From positions 8,556,001-8,620,000 of the forward strand of contig CM073193.1 in NCBI GenBank assembly GCA_037042915.1: a stretch of DNA of 64,000 bases, read 5' to 3'. The position numbers were made by a program, and so were the translations under genes. This document shows, one piece after another, positions 44,690 to 54,559 of the stretch. The notes below the pieces were generated by a model, which searched no databases, had not been told where the DNA came from, and saw nothing but the letters and a program-made list of their open reading frames with translations. This DNA comes from Auricularia sp. M13. Its lineage: Eukaryota; Basidiomycota; Agaricomycetes; Auriculariales; Auriculariaceae. Position 1 is the stretch's first letter, and every line of letters starts with the position of its first letter.

Positions 44690-45005
44690 GGTCCGTGGTC
44701 GCTCGCATAGCTATGCTCAGCGATCGCGCAGCGATTCTCAGCGGTGCGGGGGCTGATTGACGGTATCAGTATTTGCACATTGTCCAGCGATGCACTGCGC
44801 TTCTCAGCGATGCTCCATGTTAATTCAGCGATTCCAAGCTGTGTGGGTGCTGCCCGACTATGTTCATATTTAAGCGGCCCCCAGCGATGCTCAGCGATTG
44901 TCAGCGAGGCTCACTGCCAGGCTCACTGCCATGCGAGCGCTGACCGTCCGTGCTCATATTTCAGCGAGCTCAAGCGATTACCAGCGATTCCAAGCGATTT
45001 AAATA
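44690..45005 (-). repeat. Right subterminal array of CAGCGAT motifs
   Basis: About a dozen copies of CAGCGAT, AAGCGATT or CAGCGAGG occur in about 310 bases, the reverse complement of the motif at the left end. Some are tandem (ccagcgatgctcagcgattg). The mirror arrangement with the left array supports a common binding site at the two ends. Confidence 0.75.
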
Positions 45006-45053
45006 TTATTATTAGATAGCTAGTACCATTACACTACAGACGTTTGAACACTG

Positions 45054-45130
45054 AAAACGTGCCAAAGTGCGGGAATCGCTGAACCGATGCATTGCACAAA
45101 GTGCGGGTATCGCTTAAGCGAAAAGTCCCG
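45054..45130 (-). repeat. Right terminal inverted repeat
   Basis: This is the reverse complement of the left terminal repeat with few mismatches and the same length of 77 bases. The reverse strand starts CGGGACTTTTCGCTTAAGCG. Eight more bases separate it from the target duplication. Confidence 0.85.
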
Positions 45131-45138
45131 ACACAGCT

Positions 45139-45147
45139 GGCGCCATC
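45139..45147. repeat. Target-site duplication, right
   Basis: GGCGCCATC, identical to 22,210-22,218, followed by cacccgtgcgcactcgcacc. That continuation fits the carrier sequence that follows the same site at 4,075 (cacccctcgcactcccactc). Confidence 0.75.
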
Positions 45148-45370
45148 CACCCGTGCGCACTCGCACCGCGGCGAGCACCTTCTGGGGAAAGACGTATCGC
45201 GGGCTCGCGGAGACGGACAAGATGTCGCAGGGGGACGGGCTGCTGGCGGCGCGTCTTCGCTTGGCGCTCGCGGCCATGAGCATGGCGCACAGGTGCTCGA
45301 GATACAGTGTCCCAATAGCGGCAGACGAGTGACGCGGTAACGCCAAAGGTCTGCTGATTTCGAGCGTGCC
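45148..45370 (+). pseudogene. Carrier remnant E, right part
   Basis: This continues the carrier interrupted at 22,218: STFWGKTYRGLAETDKMSQG, then a short match to the end of the module. It has lost the SIATGC segment that follows in the other copies and is joined close to gene X copy 3. The gene was already broken, as in the other blocks. Confidence 0.65.
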
Positions 45371-45386
45371 ATGTCCCAACTGGACT

Positions 45387-47372
45387 CTAAACGATCGTGC
45401 ACGCGACGTAGGGCGAGGAGGCGGGTCGTCCCGTCGTACAGTGTGGCGCGACGCCGGCCTCAGCGGCGGCTCCTCGTAATGATGAGGTCCTTTGGGCGGC
45501 AACGACGGGCGGGCTGAGAGTGCGCGAGCTATGCAGCGGCAGCGGCAGCGGCAGCGCCCTCTTGTACTCCCGTTCACTACCAAGGCTCCCAGTAACAGGC
45601 TCGTCCGAGCTCCGCTTGTACGCCGGCCGCATGGGCGACTCCAGCCCGCCCAGCGCCTGTCGTCCTTTGCGCGGCGAGAGGTCGTCCAGCGTGAGTGGTC
45701 GGTACGGATTATGGTGCTCCTCTTCACCTGCGCTCGATTCGTCCGCCTCGTCTACAGAGCGCGGCGGCGGCGCAATACGTGTGCTCGAAGGAGGGTTTGA
45801 TTTTGGCTGAGGTTCAGGCTCGGACTGAGCTATCCACGCCAACCTGCATATCATGAACTTTGTCAGTAGCTAATAGAGTCTCAAAGGAAATGAAAATGGC
45901 GAGCACGCACCCGCTGGCCTTGAGCAACTTCTCGCCATACTTCACAATGACATCTGCAATACCCTCGCCCTCGTTCTCCTTGCCCTACCCGCCGTCCTTG
46001 GGATTCGCTCTGGCCTTCTCCTGCGCAGTGAGCGCGCGCTTGAACTGCGACGGCGGTAGGCGCTCCTTCGCTTTGGCCTGCGCCATCACAGCCGGTTTCG
46101 CCTTGGGCTTGAGAATGCCCTTGGGCGCCGTGCGCGCCGACACCGCGCGCGCGGGGTCAGCCTGTACAACAAGGTCAGCCCTGGCCGTCGTGTCTGTAAG
46201 GCGGAAACTCGGCTCACCGGAGCAGGCGCAGGCTTCCTCGCAGCAGCAGGCTTGGGATTGGCGGTAGACGTCGGTTTGGCAGTCTTCGACGCAGGCAGCG
46301 GGCGCTCGCGGCTGTTGGTCTTGCTCGTGTTCCTATTATGCTCGCGCAGCGGCCGCCCGCTGGCCTCAGCAGCGCACTAGCGGCTGGCCGCAGTGCCCGC
46401 TGCAAACCCACCACACTCCCTTTCTCTCCTGGGCGCAGGTGCAGGCTCAGCGGGCCGCGCGCGTTGAGTCGGCTGTGGTTGCGGACTCTGCGAGCGCGTA
46501 CGGTCACGAGCGGGCGAAGCACGTCGTGAGCGCGACCGACTGCGACTATCTCTGGGTGACGGCGGCCGCGACCTCTCCCTCCCGCGTTCAGGCCACGGCG
46601 GTCGCGACACCGAGATGGAGTTCGCGCGGCTCCTGCTGGCCGCAGTGGGTGCCATGTAACCCGCAACGCCGCCGCGCGTAGAGTGCGGACTCAGCTCGAT
46701 GCCGCGGTGCGAGTTGCTGTCGCGCACACGGCGCGCGTTTGAACGTGTAGTCTACGCACGCCTCCTGCTGCGCGGCACACGAGCGGCTGAGCGGGTGCGA
46801 CGTCGAGGGTGGTCGAGCGTGCAGCGCAGGTGGCAGAGGGGCGCGTGGATATCCGACCGCGTGAGAGCGGGCTCGCCGCGCGAAACTGCGGACGAGAGTA
46901 TGAATATTGCGGACTGGCGGGACGCGACCTCGTCGCGTATTGCGGGCTAGCAGGGCGCGACCTCGCGGATTGCAGACTGGAGACTGGCGAGAAGCGAACT
47001 CGCGGCACGATACTGCGGGCCAGCAGCACGCGACCGACAAGCAGCTGGATATTGCGGATTAGCAGACCGCGAGCGCGCAGGCGCGTGCACAAATGGCGGC
47101 TCCGGACTGGCCGGGCGCGACGGCACATACTCATAGTGTTGCTGCTCGGGCATTGGCACCCTGACCGCACGGCGGATGACGACGGCCGGGCTACGCAGCG
47201 GCTGCGACCTCAGCGGGCTGTACAACGCACCCGCCCTGACGCTCGGCTGGCTTTGGCTCTGTCTTCGGGCGATCGCGCGCGCGGGGCTGGTTTGCATAGC
47301 GCCTGCATCTTCGTGGTGACTATGGCTGCAGGTTTTCACTTGCAAACTGAGCTGGACTTTGCCCATGAGCAT
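45387..47372 (-). pseudogene. Gene X copy 3, truncated at both ends
   Basis: It matches gene X copies in PEQQHYEYVPSRPASPEPPF near 47,140, SRSRSRRASPARDRTRSQSP near 46,520, VQADPARAVSARTAPKGILK near 46,160, FKRALTAQEKARANPKDGG near 46,030 and YRPLTLDDLSPRKGRQALGG near 45,690. The C-terminal coiled-coil exon is missing: homology stops near 45,395, where the carrier remnant takes over. The N-terminal part is missing beyond about 47,260. Frames change between the SP-rich exons. No working product is likely. Confidence 0.5.
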
Positions 47373-47459
47373 GTCAAGCGCATCCTACGGTTGGAGAGCT
47401 TGCCAGCAGAAGCCGTGGGTTGCGATGGAAGGATGAGCACATAAGACAGGGAAGAGAGC

Positions 47460-48662
47460 GAGAGCGAGAGCTTTGAACGGGCGACCGACGGATGCAATGC
47501 AACTCCGACCCGTGTCTTTAGACTTCTGCTGTGCGCGTCTTCTAGCAGTTCAACAAAACCCTGCGTTCGCTCATTCTACCACTGGCCGTATTCTGGCTCG
47601 GCGCCAGAAGAACCTGCGCACGAGTCAGCCGGTCGTCGACTTCGTAACGCGCTAATACATCTACACTTTCGCCCCTTTCGTCCACGTCTCGTTGTCCAGC
47701 GTCCTCGGCTTGCATTGCGACATGCTGTCCTCGCATGGTTGTTCTCGCGGACCCTCGTGCGAAACAAGGCACTCGTCTTCGCACCACGCTTTCCGGCCCC
47801 ACGATTGCGCGGGGCAGCTCTAGCCAAAGCTCGTGACTTTCTGGCGACTTCATGGCTCGACAGATTCCCTCTAGAGACAAATACATTACCCATTCGTCCT
47901 TTCTAGGCCTCCGCGTCCCCGTTGACATGCGATTTCAACGTTTTCAACTTCCACGGCATCTCAGCGCGCGATTCTGTTGCGCATCTGACCGGGTAGTACG
48001 AGCGCGTAATCTAGAACCTCTCCACGATGCAATCGTCCGTCTGGAGTGCTGGCCTGTGCCTGCTTTCTGGCGTGACTTGCACGCTCAACTTGAAGAAGCG
48101 TTCGTTATTCGGTGCATGCTCATTTGCTGCCTCGAGGTTGTGGCCAGGCAAACTCTCTGCACTCGCATATTGGTCACCGGTTGCTTGCATGCGCACTTTC
48201 CGCCCGACTCCAGCGGCCCATGAAAGGTCAGGTTTCCACGTGCTTCCCTTGTGCTCGTTAGCACCTTTGACGAGGCCCGCGCTGCATTGCCTCTCCTGTT
48301 CGATAAGTAGTGACGCCACGCCGCACCTTGCTGTCGCATCGCCATGAATTGGATGGCAGAGTGTCTTGTTTCGGATGCACGCGCTGTACAGAGACGAGTC
48401 TATTCCCGGCGGTCCACACGCAAGGAGCGCCAAGTCATCCTGCGCCACCTGCGGAGGATACTGCTCATGTTTTCGCCCGACTCGTGGCTTCGGAACGTAT
48501 CAGTAGGGTCATATGTGCGCACGAGGCAAAAGCGTTTGGACCGCCAGGTTGCGCTCGTTATTAAATGGAGGCTGGCGTGCTATTGCGGACGAGTATCTCC
48601 CATAAATGCAGCGCCGCGTTGCCTCACTGTTTTGACGAAGCGTCTGCTGCCCCCCACCGCGA
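47460..48662. repeat. 5' flank of DUF2235-WD40 copy C, duplicated in front of copy D
   Basis: About 1.2 kb here is nearly identical to 59,440-60,636, with only scattered base changes and small gaps. It includes the block starting atgcgatttcaacgttttca and a shared purine run. Short open frames are present in both copies on both strands (for example LEEAFVIRCMLICCLEVVAR), but none has a recognisable domain. I treat it as duplicated promoter and 5' sequence; a small unknown gene cannot be excluded. Confidence 0.55.
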
Positions 48663-51600
48663 ATGTCGCGTTCACCGTCGCCCCAGCTGCAAACCGCTCT
48701 CCACGCTGATCCGACGTCACCTGCGCCTCCGCCAACGTTTATCAAGGCTCCATCGTCCGTTCCCGCCGCCGAGACCGAGTCTGCTTCACCGGCAGACATA
48801 GTGCCGGGGCTCTCAGAAGGACGGAGCGAAACGACGAGCACCTCTGACTCTCTGCACGATAACGACGATGTGCGGGTCACTCCTGCTGCGTCCGACGTCC
48901 TGTCTGTGCCGATCGCCGCCCAAGCGTCATCCGCCCCGACCGCACCACCGGCTGAGGCAGGCCCCAGTCCTTCGCGCGCGCAGAAGACCACGGCGCCAGC
49001 AGATCCTCGTGTATGCCCCACGTGCAAGAGTGGTGGCAGAGAGTCTCGGAATCTTGTGGTCTGCATCGACGGCACTTCGAACCAGTTCAGCAAGAAGGTA
49101 CGTGCTAACGCCTGTGGTATATCTCGCCCATTGAATGAGATGGCGCCCATTAGAATACGAACGTCGTCGAACTTTATAGCCGCCTCGTCAGGGACAAGAC
49201 GCAGCTCACTTTCTACAACAGCGGCATTGGAACGTATGCCGAGCCCAGTTTCAAGTCCTTGGACTATCTCAAGCAAGTTGCGGCCAACAAGTTGGACCTC
49301 ATGTTTGCCCTGTACGTCGTCCGTCGTAATTGATTCTGCATCGTGACTCCCCAACAGCCGATTTGAAAAGATCATCATCAGCGCATACAGATGGCTTGTA
49401 GACCACTACCAGGAGGGAGATCGGATCTACATGTTCGGTTCGTTCCCCTGGTGATGACACGTTCACTGCGACTGAGCTCCTGCAGGTTTCTCCCGCGGCG
49501 CCTACCAAGTGCGAGCGCTCGCAGCAATGCTCGACGTGGTTTGTTCGGTGTTAGCATTTCGCATGTCAGACGTTGAGGTATATATAGGTTGGACTCCTGG
49601 AGAAAGGGAACGAGGATCAGATCCCATTGTGAGTATCAAAGCGGGTGTCACGTTGCCTAACCATTCTGAATATTCATTCAGTGCGTATGAACTGTTCGCT
49701 GCGTTCGAGCCAACTGCTGTCTCAGACTCGGGCGAGCAAACGGGAGCCGCATCCTCCTCCCGCGAACCAGCGCATATTCCTCGCTCCTTCCTCGGTACCT
49801 TTAGGCCTGTCAAAGTCCGTGCCGCTAACATGTGCAAGTCTTTTGGAAAGGGCATCTCCAAAACTGCTTCGTCCATCGTCCCACCGAGCAGCAGAGCCGC
49901 AGCCCACGAACTACTCTTCGGTCCACGCTTTCCCCGCCCTAAACAAAACATATCGTCCGCATCGAACCTCGATCGCGTAACGCTGCAACAACACTTCAAG
50001 GATACGTTTTCCCGTGAAGTCAAAGTGCACTTCGTTGGTGCTTGGTGCGCCTGGATTTGGTACGACATCGGTAGCTACGGCTGACTGCGTCCAGGGACAC
50101 AGTCTCTTCCGTTGGCTTCATCCGAGGCAAGACCTTGCCTGGCACGACAGACGGCATGCAGAATGTTTGTTTCTTCCGTCACGCGCTCGCCATGCACGAA
50201 TACCGGGTCAAGTTCCTGCCCGAATACTCCAACGGAGGTGACGGGCCCGTCAAGGAAGCTTGCAGCGGTTCCTCTCCGCATACAAAAGAGGTCTGGTTCG
50301 TCGGATCCCATTCGGATATGTAAGTTTGTTTGTGTCTTGTTATCGCGTATGTTCATCCGAACTCTCGCAAACAGAGGCGGCGGGAGCACAATTAATACAA
50401 CACTCGACAAATTCGGGCCAGCGCTTCGTTGGATGTCATTCGAAGCTGACCTGGCGGGGCTCAAATTTAAACAAGGTGCTCAGAAGTGGGAGGGGAACGC
50501 TATAATCTCCGACTCGATGACCTGGTTTTACGGACTGATGGAATTCTGGCCCATCAAACGACTATCCTACGAGGACAAGCAGGCCGTCGCATGGCAAGTA
50601 CATCCATCCAGACGTCTCCGCATTAGCTCATATCACCATGAGTTCGCCTCATTTCTTTTCTCAACGCCGCATCCAGCCAAACCAGCTCATCCATCAAACC
50701 GTCTTGACGGACTGCGGTGTGACGTTAGAAGCTTTGCGACTCAAGTTCAAACTTGATCTCAGTAACACGCAAGAGGTCGATATATATACCAATGCGCAAG
50801 CATTGCTTTCCATTCCACATGACCTGAGGTCCAGGAGTGACTGGCTGCAGCTGCTGAAGACTATACTAAACTCAAGTACGTGCATAATATATCGTCAATC
50901 AGCAGCGCATAAACTCAACGTTCATATCAGGAGCCGGGCGTCAGTCGCTCGTGGACCTCAAGGAGGAAATGATTCAAATATGGCCTGCACTGCAATATGT
51001 TGCGCATGACTCCCCCGAAGTTGCGATGGAGCTACATCGACTCGGGAGTATTCTTTTATACGGCCCAACAGCCTATGATATGGTGACACTACGCTTAAGC
51101 GATGTACTGGGAACCAGCGACAAGGACACGTACCGTGAGCCAGACGTGCGTACTACGAGCTATGAACTCACATACGCGTAGGGACGAATCCCTTCCCACT
51201 TCGAGGTCACACAGACCCTGTCCTGTCGGTCGCGTTTCTGTCCCCGCAGCTCGTCGTGTCCGGCTCATACGATCGGACTCTTCGGGTGTGGAATATCGAA
51301 ACCGGAGAAGCTGTCGGTGACCCGTTGACGGGGCACACCGACTTGATCTACTGTGTTGCTGTCTCACCGGACGGCAGTCTCGTCGCATCTAGCTCTTCTG
51401 ACGGTACCATCCGCACTTGGAGGTTTGACGCCGGAAAACCCGTTGGCGGAGGGCATGTCATACGAGCGGACGACATGCGCCGCGTTGGATCAGTAGCATT
51501 CTCGCCCGATGGACTGCAGATTGTTTCTGGCTCTGCTGACGGAGCTCTGCGCATTTGGGACGCTGCAACGGGACGGCAGGTTGGAAACGCAATGGAAGAG

Positions 51601-52104
51601 CATGATGATTGGGTACGGTCGGTCGCATTCTCCCCGGACGGAGCACGGATTGCATCCGGCTCAGACGACCGGACCGTGCGATTATGGGACGCTAGGACAG
51701 TTCAACCTCTCGGTGACCCTCTGACCGGACACACGGACTACGTGCGCTCAGTTGCATTCTCCCCGGACGGCGTCTCCATTGCTTCTGGCAGTGACGACGA
51801 AACGGTCCGAATCTGGAACTCAAACACTCGCGAGCTGATGCACACACTGGTGGGGCATTCCTACACGGTCTGGTCAGTCGCATTCTCGCCCAGCGGACGG
51901 CACATCGCATCAGCTTCGCGGGACAACACAGTGCGCATATGGGATGCAGTCAGCGGAGAGGCGGTGGGCGTGCTCAAGGGACACACTAACAGTGTCTATT
52001 CGGTCGCGTTTTCTCCAGACGGCACGCGGATAGCGTCGGGCTCGGGGAACGATACTGTACGCATTTGGGACCGCATTCCTGTCTCATCTACGGACGCGAC
52101 GTGA
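48663..52104 (+). CDS. DUF2235-WD40 protein copy C, apparently intact
   Basis: This is the best-kept member. Exon 1 (MSRSPSPQLQTALHADPTSP) runs unbroken to VCPTCKSGGRESRNLVVCID and GTSNQFSKK. Then NVVELYSRLVRDKTQLTFYN and FEKIIISAYRWLVDHYQEGD, the nucleophile motif GFSRGAYQVRAL across an intron at about 49,439-49,485, GLLEKGNEDQIPL, a variable linker, VSLPW-like DTVSSVGFIRGKTLPGTTDG, FFRHALAMHEYRVKFLPEY and WFVGSHSDM joined to GGGSTINTTLDKFGPALRW. The intron at about 51,134-51,180 joins in phase to TNPFPLRGHTDPVLSVAFLS, blade one of seven, ending SSTDAT at 52,104. DUF2235 proteins are alpha/beta hydrolases related to phospholipase effectors; the propeller would bind a partner. Substrate and location are unknown. 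No signal peptide is visible, so it is probably cytosolic. Confidence 0.88.
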
Positions 52105-52615
52105 AGAGTACATTGTGCACGCATCCATGTAGCGCCGATCTCCTCTTGCTCAATTGTGCCAGTTTGGGATTTTGCATGTAAATTGGAATGTGGTTCAGGA
52201 AGCAGCCGTGCGTCCGGAGTTCATGGCCCAGAAGCATGGCAAATAAGATACTGTACGCATCGCCAGACGAAGCACAACTCAGATAGTACTTTGTACGTCG
52301 TGATCGTCGGGGTGCGCAAGCCTGAGAAATGCTATACCGTCAGGAACCCGATTGGCCACAAGGATACTCACAACACGACTGCATCGGCGGCCATCTCTCT
52401 GCGGAAAGCGGGTAGTCGACCTGTAGTCTGTAGTTGGCGCGTAACCTTGAAAATCCTTTTGCGTCTGGCCAAGCCCCAAGACGGTCCCCAATTGAACACG
52501 TACGTCACGCTCGCTTCGCGAGAGACGCGCTGTCGGTTTGCAATCCAAATGCGAGTTGTGCTCAAGCTCTCCTCTATAAAATAGCAACGATTATACAGTA
52601 ATATTCTCAATAGAT
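52105..52615. other. 3' flank between DUF2235-WD40 copy C and ATP23
   Basis: The sequence is related to the 3' flanks of copies A and B throughout but with many changes. It is the shared 3' space of two convergent genes. No additional gene is seen. Confidence 0.5.
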
Positions 52616-53377
52616 CTATCCACTCTGTGTCAGAACGATATGATACGAGGGAGACGGCATGCGAACCTGGTCGAACGGACGCGTGTCGGCGAAACATGAT
52701 TCCCAGACTTCGTTGAGGGCACGCTCCGCCATGGCGTCGTCCGGGCAATTCGGGTGGCCTTTAAGCGACAGAAGCGCTCGTCTTCTTACGCATGCCTAAG
52801 CCGCAAGTCACGACGTCAGCATGGGATTGTGGGAGTGAGATGTAGAAGGAAGGACGCGCCTGGTGCTGTTTTGTTATCCTGAAGTTTCCGCGATCTATTT
52901 CGCGTCCGAATCTGCAGTCTCCGCTCAAGCTTGCAGCGCGAATCTACATAGCCCAAGGTAAAAAAGCTCAAAACGAGGGCAGCGCTGCAAATTCATAGTA
53001 AGACGCACCTCTGAGCAAGCGACATGCCGCAAATTGTACCAATCCATCTTAAACCGACAATGGTCAAACATATGTATCAGTTCATGCGCAAGTGTATCTT
53101 CCATGTGTTTCTTGTTCATAAACCGGTCCTGGTAAAGTAATATCGTGCCCGTAGGCGGGCCAAACCCCCCAGCGGGCGCGGCGTCACACGGTACACGTAG
53201 GATATGCGGGTGGGAGACAGCGCAGCCCGTGAGCGCCAGGTGCTTGCGCAGGAAAACGACGAGCAGCAACGAGTGCATGAGGTCCTTCTTCCAGCGCTCG
53301 CAGCGCGCGTTCTGCGCGCGCAACGTCTCGGCCGACGGCGCTCCTGTCGCGCCTTCAGCCGGCGCGCTCGCGGTCAT
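52616..53377 (-). CDS. ATP23: Mitochondrial intermembrane-space metalloprotease ATP23, intact copy
   Basis: ATP23 processes the precursor of ATP synthase subunit 6 and helps assemble the F1Fo complex in the mitochondrial intermembrane space. The reading has CERWKKDLMHS, VVFLRKHLALTGCAVSHPHI, APAGGFGPPTGTILLYQDRF, KKHMEDTLAHELIHMFDHCR with the zinc-protease motif HELIH at about 53,072-53,086, then FKMDWYNLRHVACSE. An intron joins to IRAASLSGDCRFGREIDRGN and FRITKQHQ. A second intron, apparently with a GC-AG boundary, joins to ACVRRRALLSLKGHPNCPDD and ALNEVWESCFADTRPFDQV. This gives about 205 residues, near the family norm. The start at 53,377 (MTASAPAEGATG) is chosen because the longer N-terminus seen in copies A and B is out of frame here, so the first residues are uncertain. 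It lies head to head with the carrier. Confidence 0.85.
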
Positions 53378-53536
53378 TGATGATCACGCTCATGTGTGTG
53401 GGCCAGCGCGTGAAGGCCTTTTCGGGCGTCGTCGTCGTTGATGTCTGCAGCGGCGGCGGCGCGGATATAACGGGAACTGAAATAGGCAAAAGAAACAGAG
53501 CGGTCCCTGAATTCGCGATACAATATCATCGGTCCG

Positions 53537-54290
53537 ATGTCCCAGCCTGCGAAGCACGAGCGCAAGCGTACGCCGACTGCGCCGTGTTACGCGCTGCCGG
53601 CTCGACCTTTACTGCCATGGACAGCGCTGCCGTTCGTTGCGAGCACCGTCGCGGGCGCCAACGCCGAGGTCTCGGAAATTCAGTCGGAAATTCAGACCTT
53701 CCAACCGCTCGGTGCGCCCCGCTCACACAGCCCAGGCTACTGCTGCAAGCTCACGCGTAGTCCTGTGCGCAGGTCACGACCCGGATGCAGCTCTAGGTCG
53801 GCGCGTCCAACGTCGGAGCCGTGAGCAGCTTCAAGGGTGTCATTGCAGAGGGGTGCGCCGTTTCTCCTGCTCGCTGTCTAGCCGGCTGTACTGACACCAC
53901 GCGCGCAGTTTCGGCCGTCTGTACCGCTGTATGCTGACGCCTTTGCGCGTCCCGGACCACGCGCCTGGAGCGTTCTGCGTACCGCCAGGCCTGGCCGCAC
54001 CGCTGCAGGTCGCGCCGAAGCGCGCCGTTGAATTGTACGTGTCCCGCCATCCACTCCTTGTGCACTCGCACACAAACTCGCGAAGCACGGCGAACGGTTT
54101 CTAGGGCAAGACGTATCCCGGGCTCGCGGGCACGGACAACATGTCGCAGGGGATCTCAATCGCGACGGGCTGCTGGCGGCGCGTCTTCGCTCGGCACTGG
54201 CGGCCATGATCATCGCGCACAGGTGCTCGGGATACAGTCGCCCGGTGGCGGCAGACGAGCGACGCGGTAACGCCGAGGGTGTGCTGGTTT
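53537..54290 (+). pseudogene. Mitochondrial 2-oxodicarboxylate-type carrier remnant, copy C
   Basis: Exon 1 reads MSQPAKHERKRTPTAPCYAL, then PWTALPFVASTVAGANAEVS, a degraded first helix. Later pieces are VTTRMQL followed by a stop and VGASNVGAVSSFKGVIAEG, then LQVAPKRAVELYV, and GKTYPGLAGTDNMSQGISIA followed by TGC. The frame changes at least three times. Although its ATP23 neighbour is intact, this carrier is not. The shared 160-base space between the two starts probably once drove both mitochondrial genes. Confidence 0.65.
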
Positions 54291-54559
54291 CGAGCCGTCC
54301 AAGTCCCAACTGGACTCTAAGCGATCGTATCGACGCTGAGCGACGCTCCATGTCTCCTGCGACCCGACTCTGTCTTCGCATGTCGACCCAGCCGCAGATT
54401 GCGCCCATGTACCCTCGCCTAGGTTATGGCGCCTTCATAATCTGTATTCTTGACGACAGTCTGGCTGCGCAGAGGAACGATAAGTCCGCGCCGTGGATAT
54501 GGCCGAGTGCCAACTCACAGGCAGCGTTCATTCCTATGAGCGACCCCGGTTGGACATGC

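Larger units (their letters stand above)
22219..45138. mobile_element. 22.9-kb KDZ-class DNA transposon with TET/JBP and RING cargo
   Basis: The element is defined by 77-bp terminal inverted repeats, a flanking 9-bp direct repeat, inverted subterminal arrays of an ATCGCTG motif, and a KDZ transposase at its left side. KDZ elements (Kyakuja, Dileera, Zisupton) are DNA transposons known from basidiomycetes, where they are often linked to TET/JBP dioxygenase genes. Genes from the left end are: transposase (-), proline-repeat protein (-), cysteine-rich protein (-), an uncertain gene near 31 kb, TET/JBP (-), RING/SIM protein (+), and a large uncharacterised protein (+). Minisatellites lie at 32.1-32.9, 38.2-38.4 and 40.1-41.0 kb. 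It interrupts a dead carrier gene, and its reading frames are far better kept than those of the surrounding array, so the insertion is younger than the decay of the array. Confidence 0.88.

Noticed and set aside
22219-45138. A virus-like or LTR-type element, or a Starship-type element, in the 22.9-kb insertion
   Set aside because: No LTRs, polymerase, capsid or integrase readings were recognised, and the transposase is of the KDZ type rather than the tyrosine recombinase of Starships.
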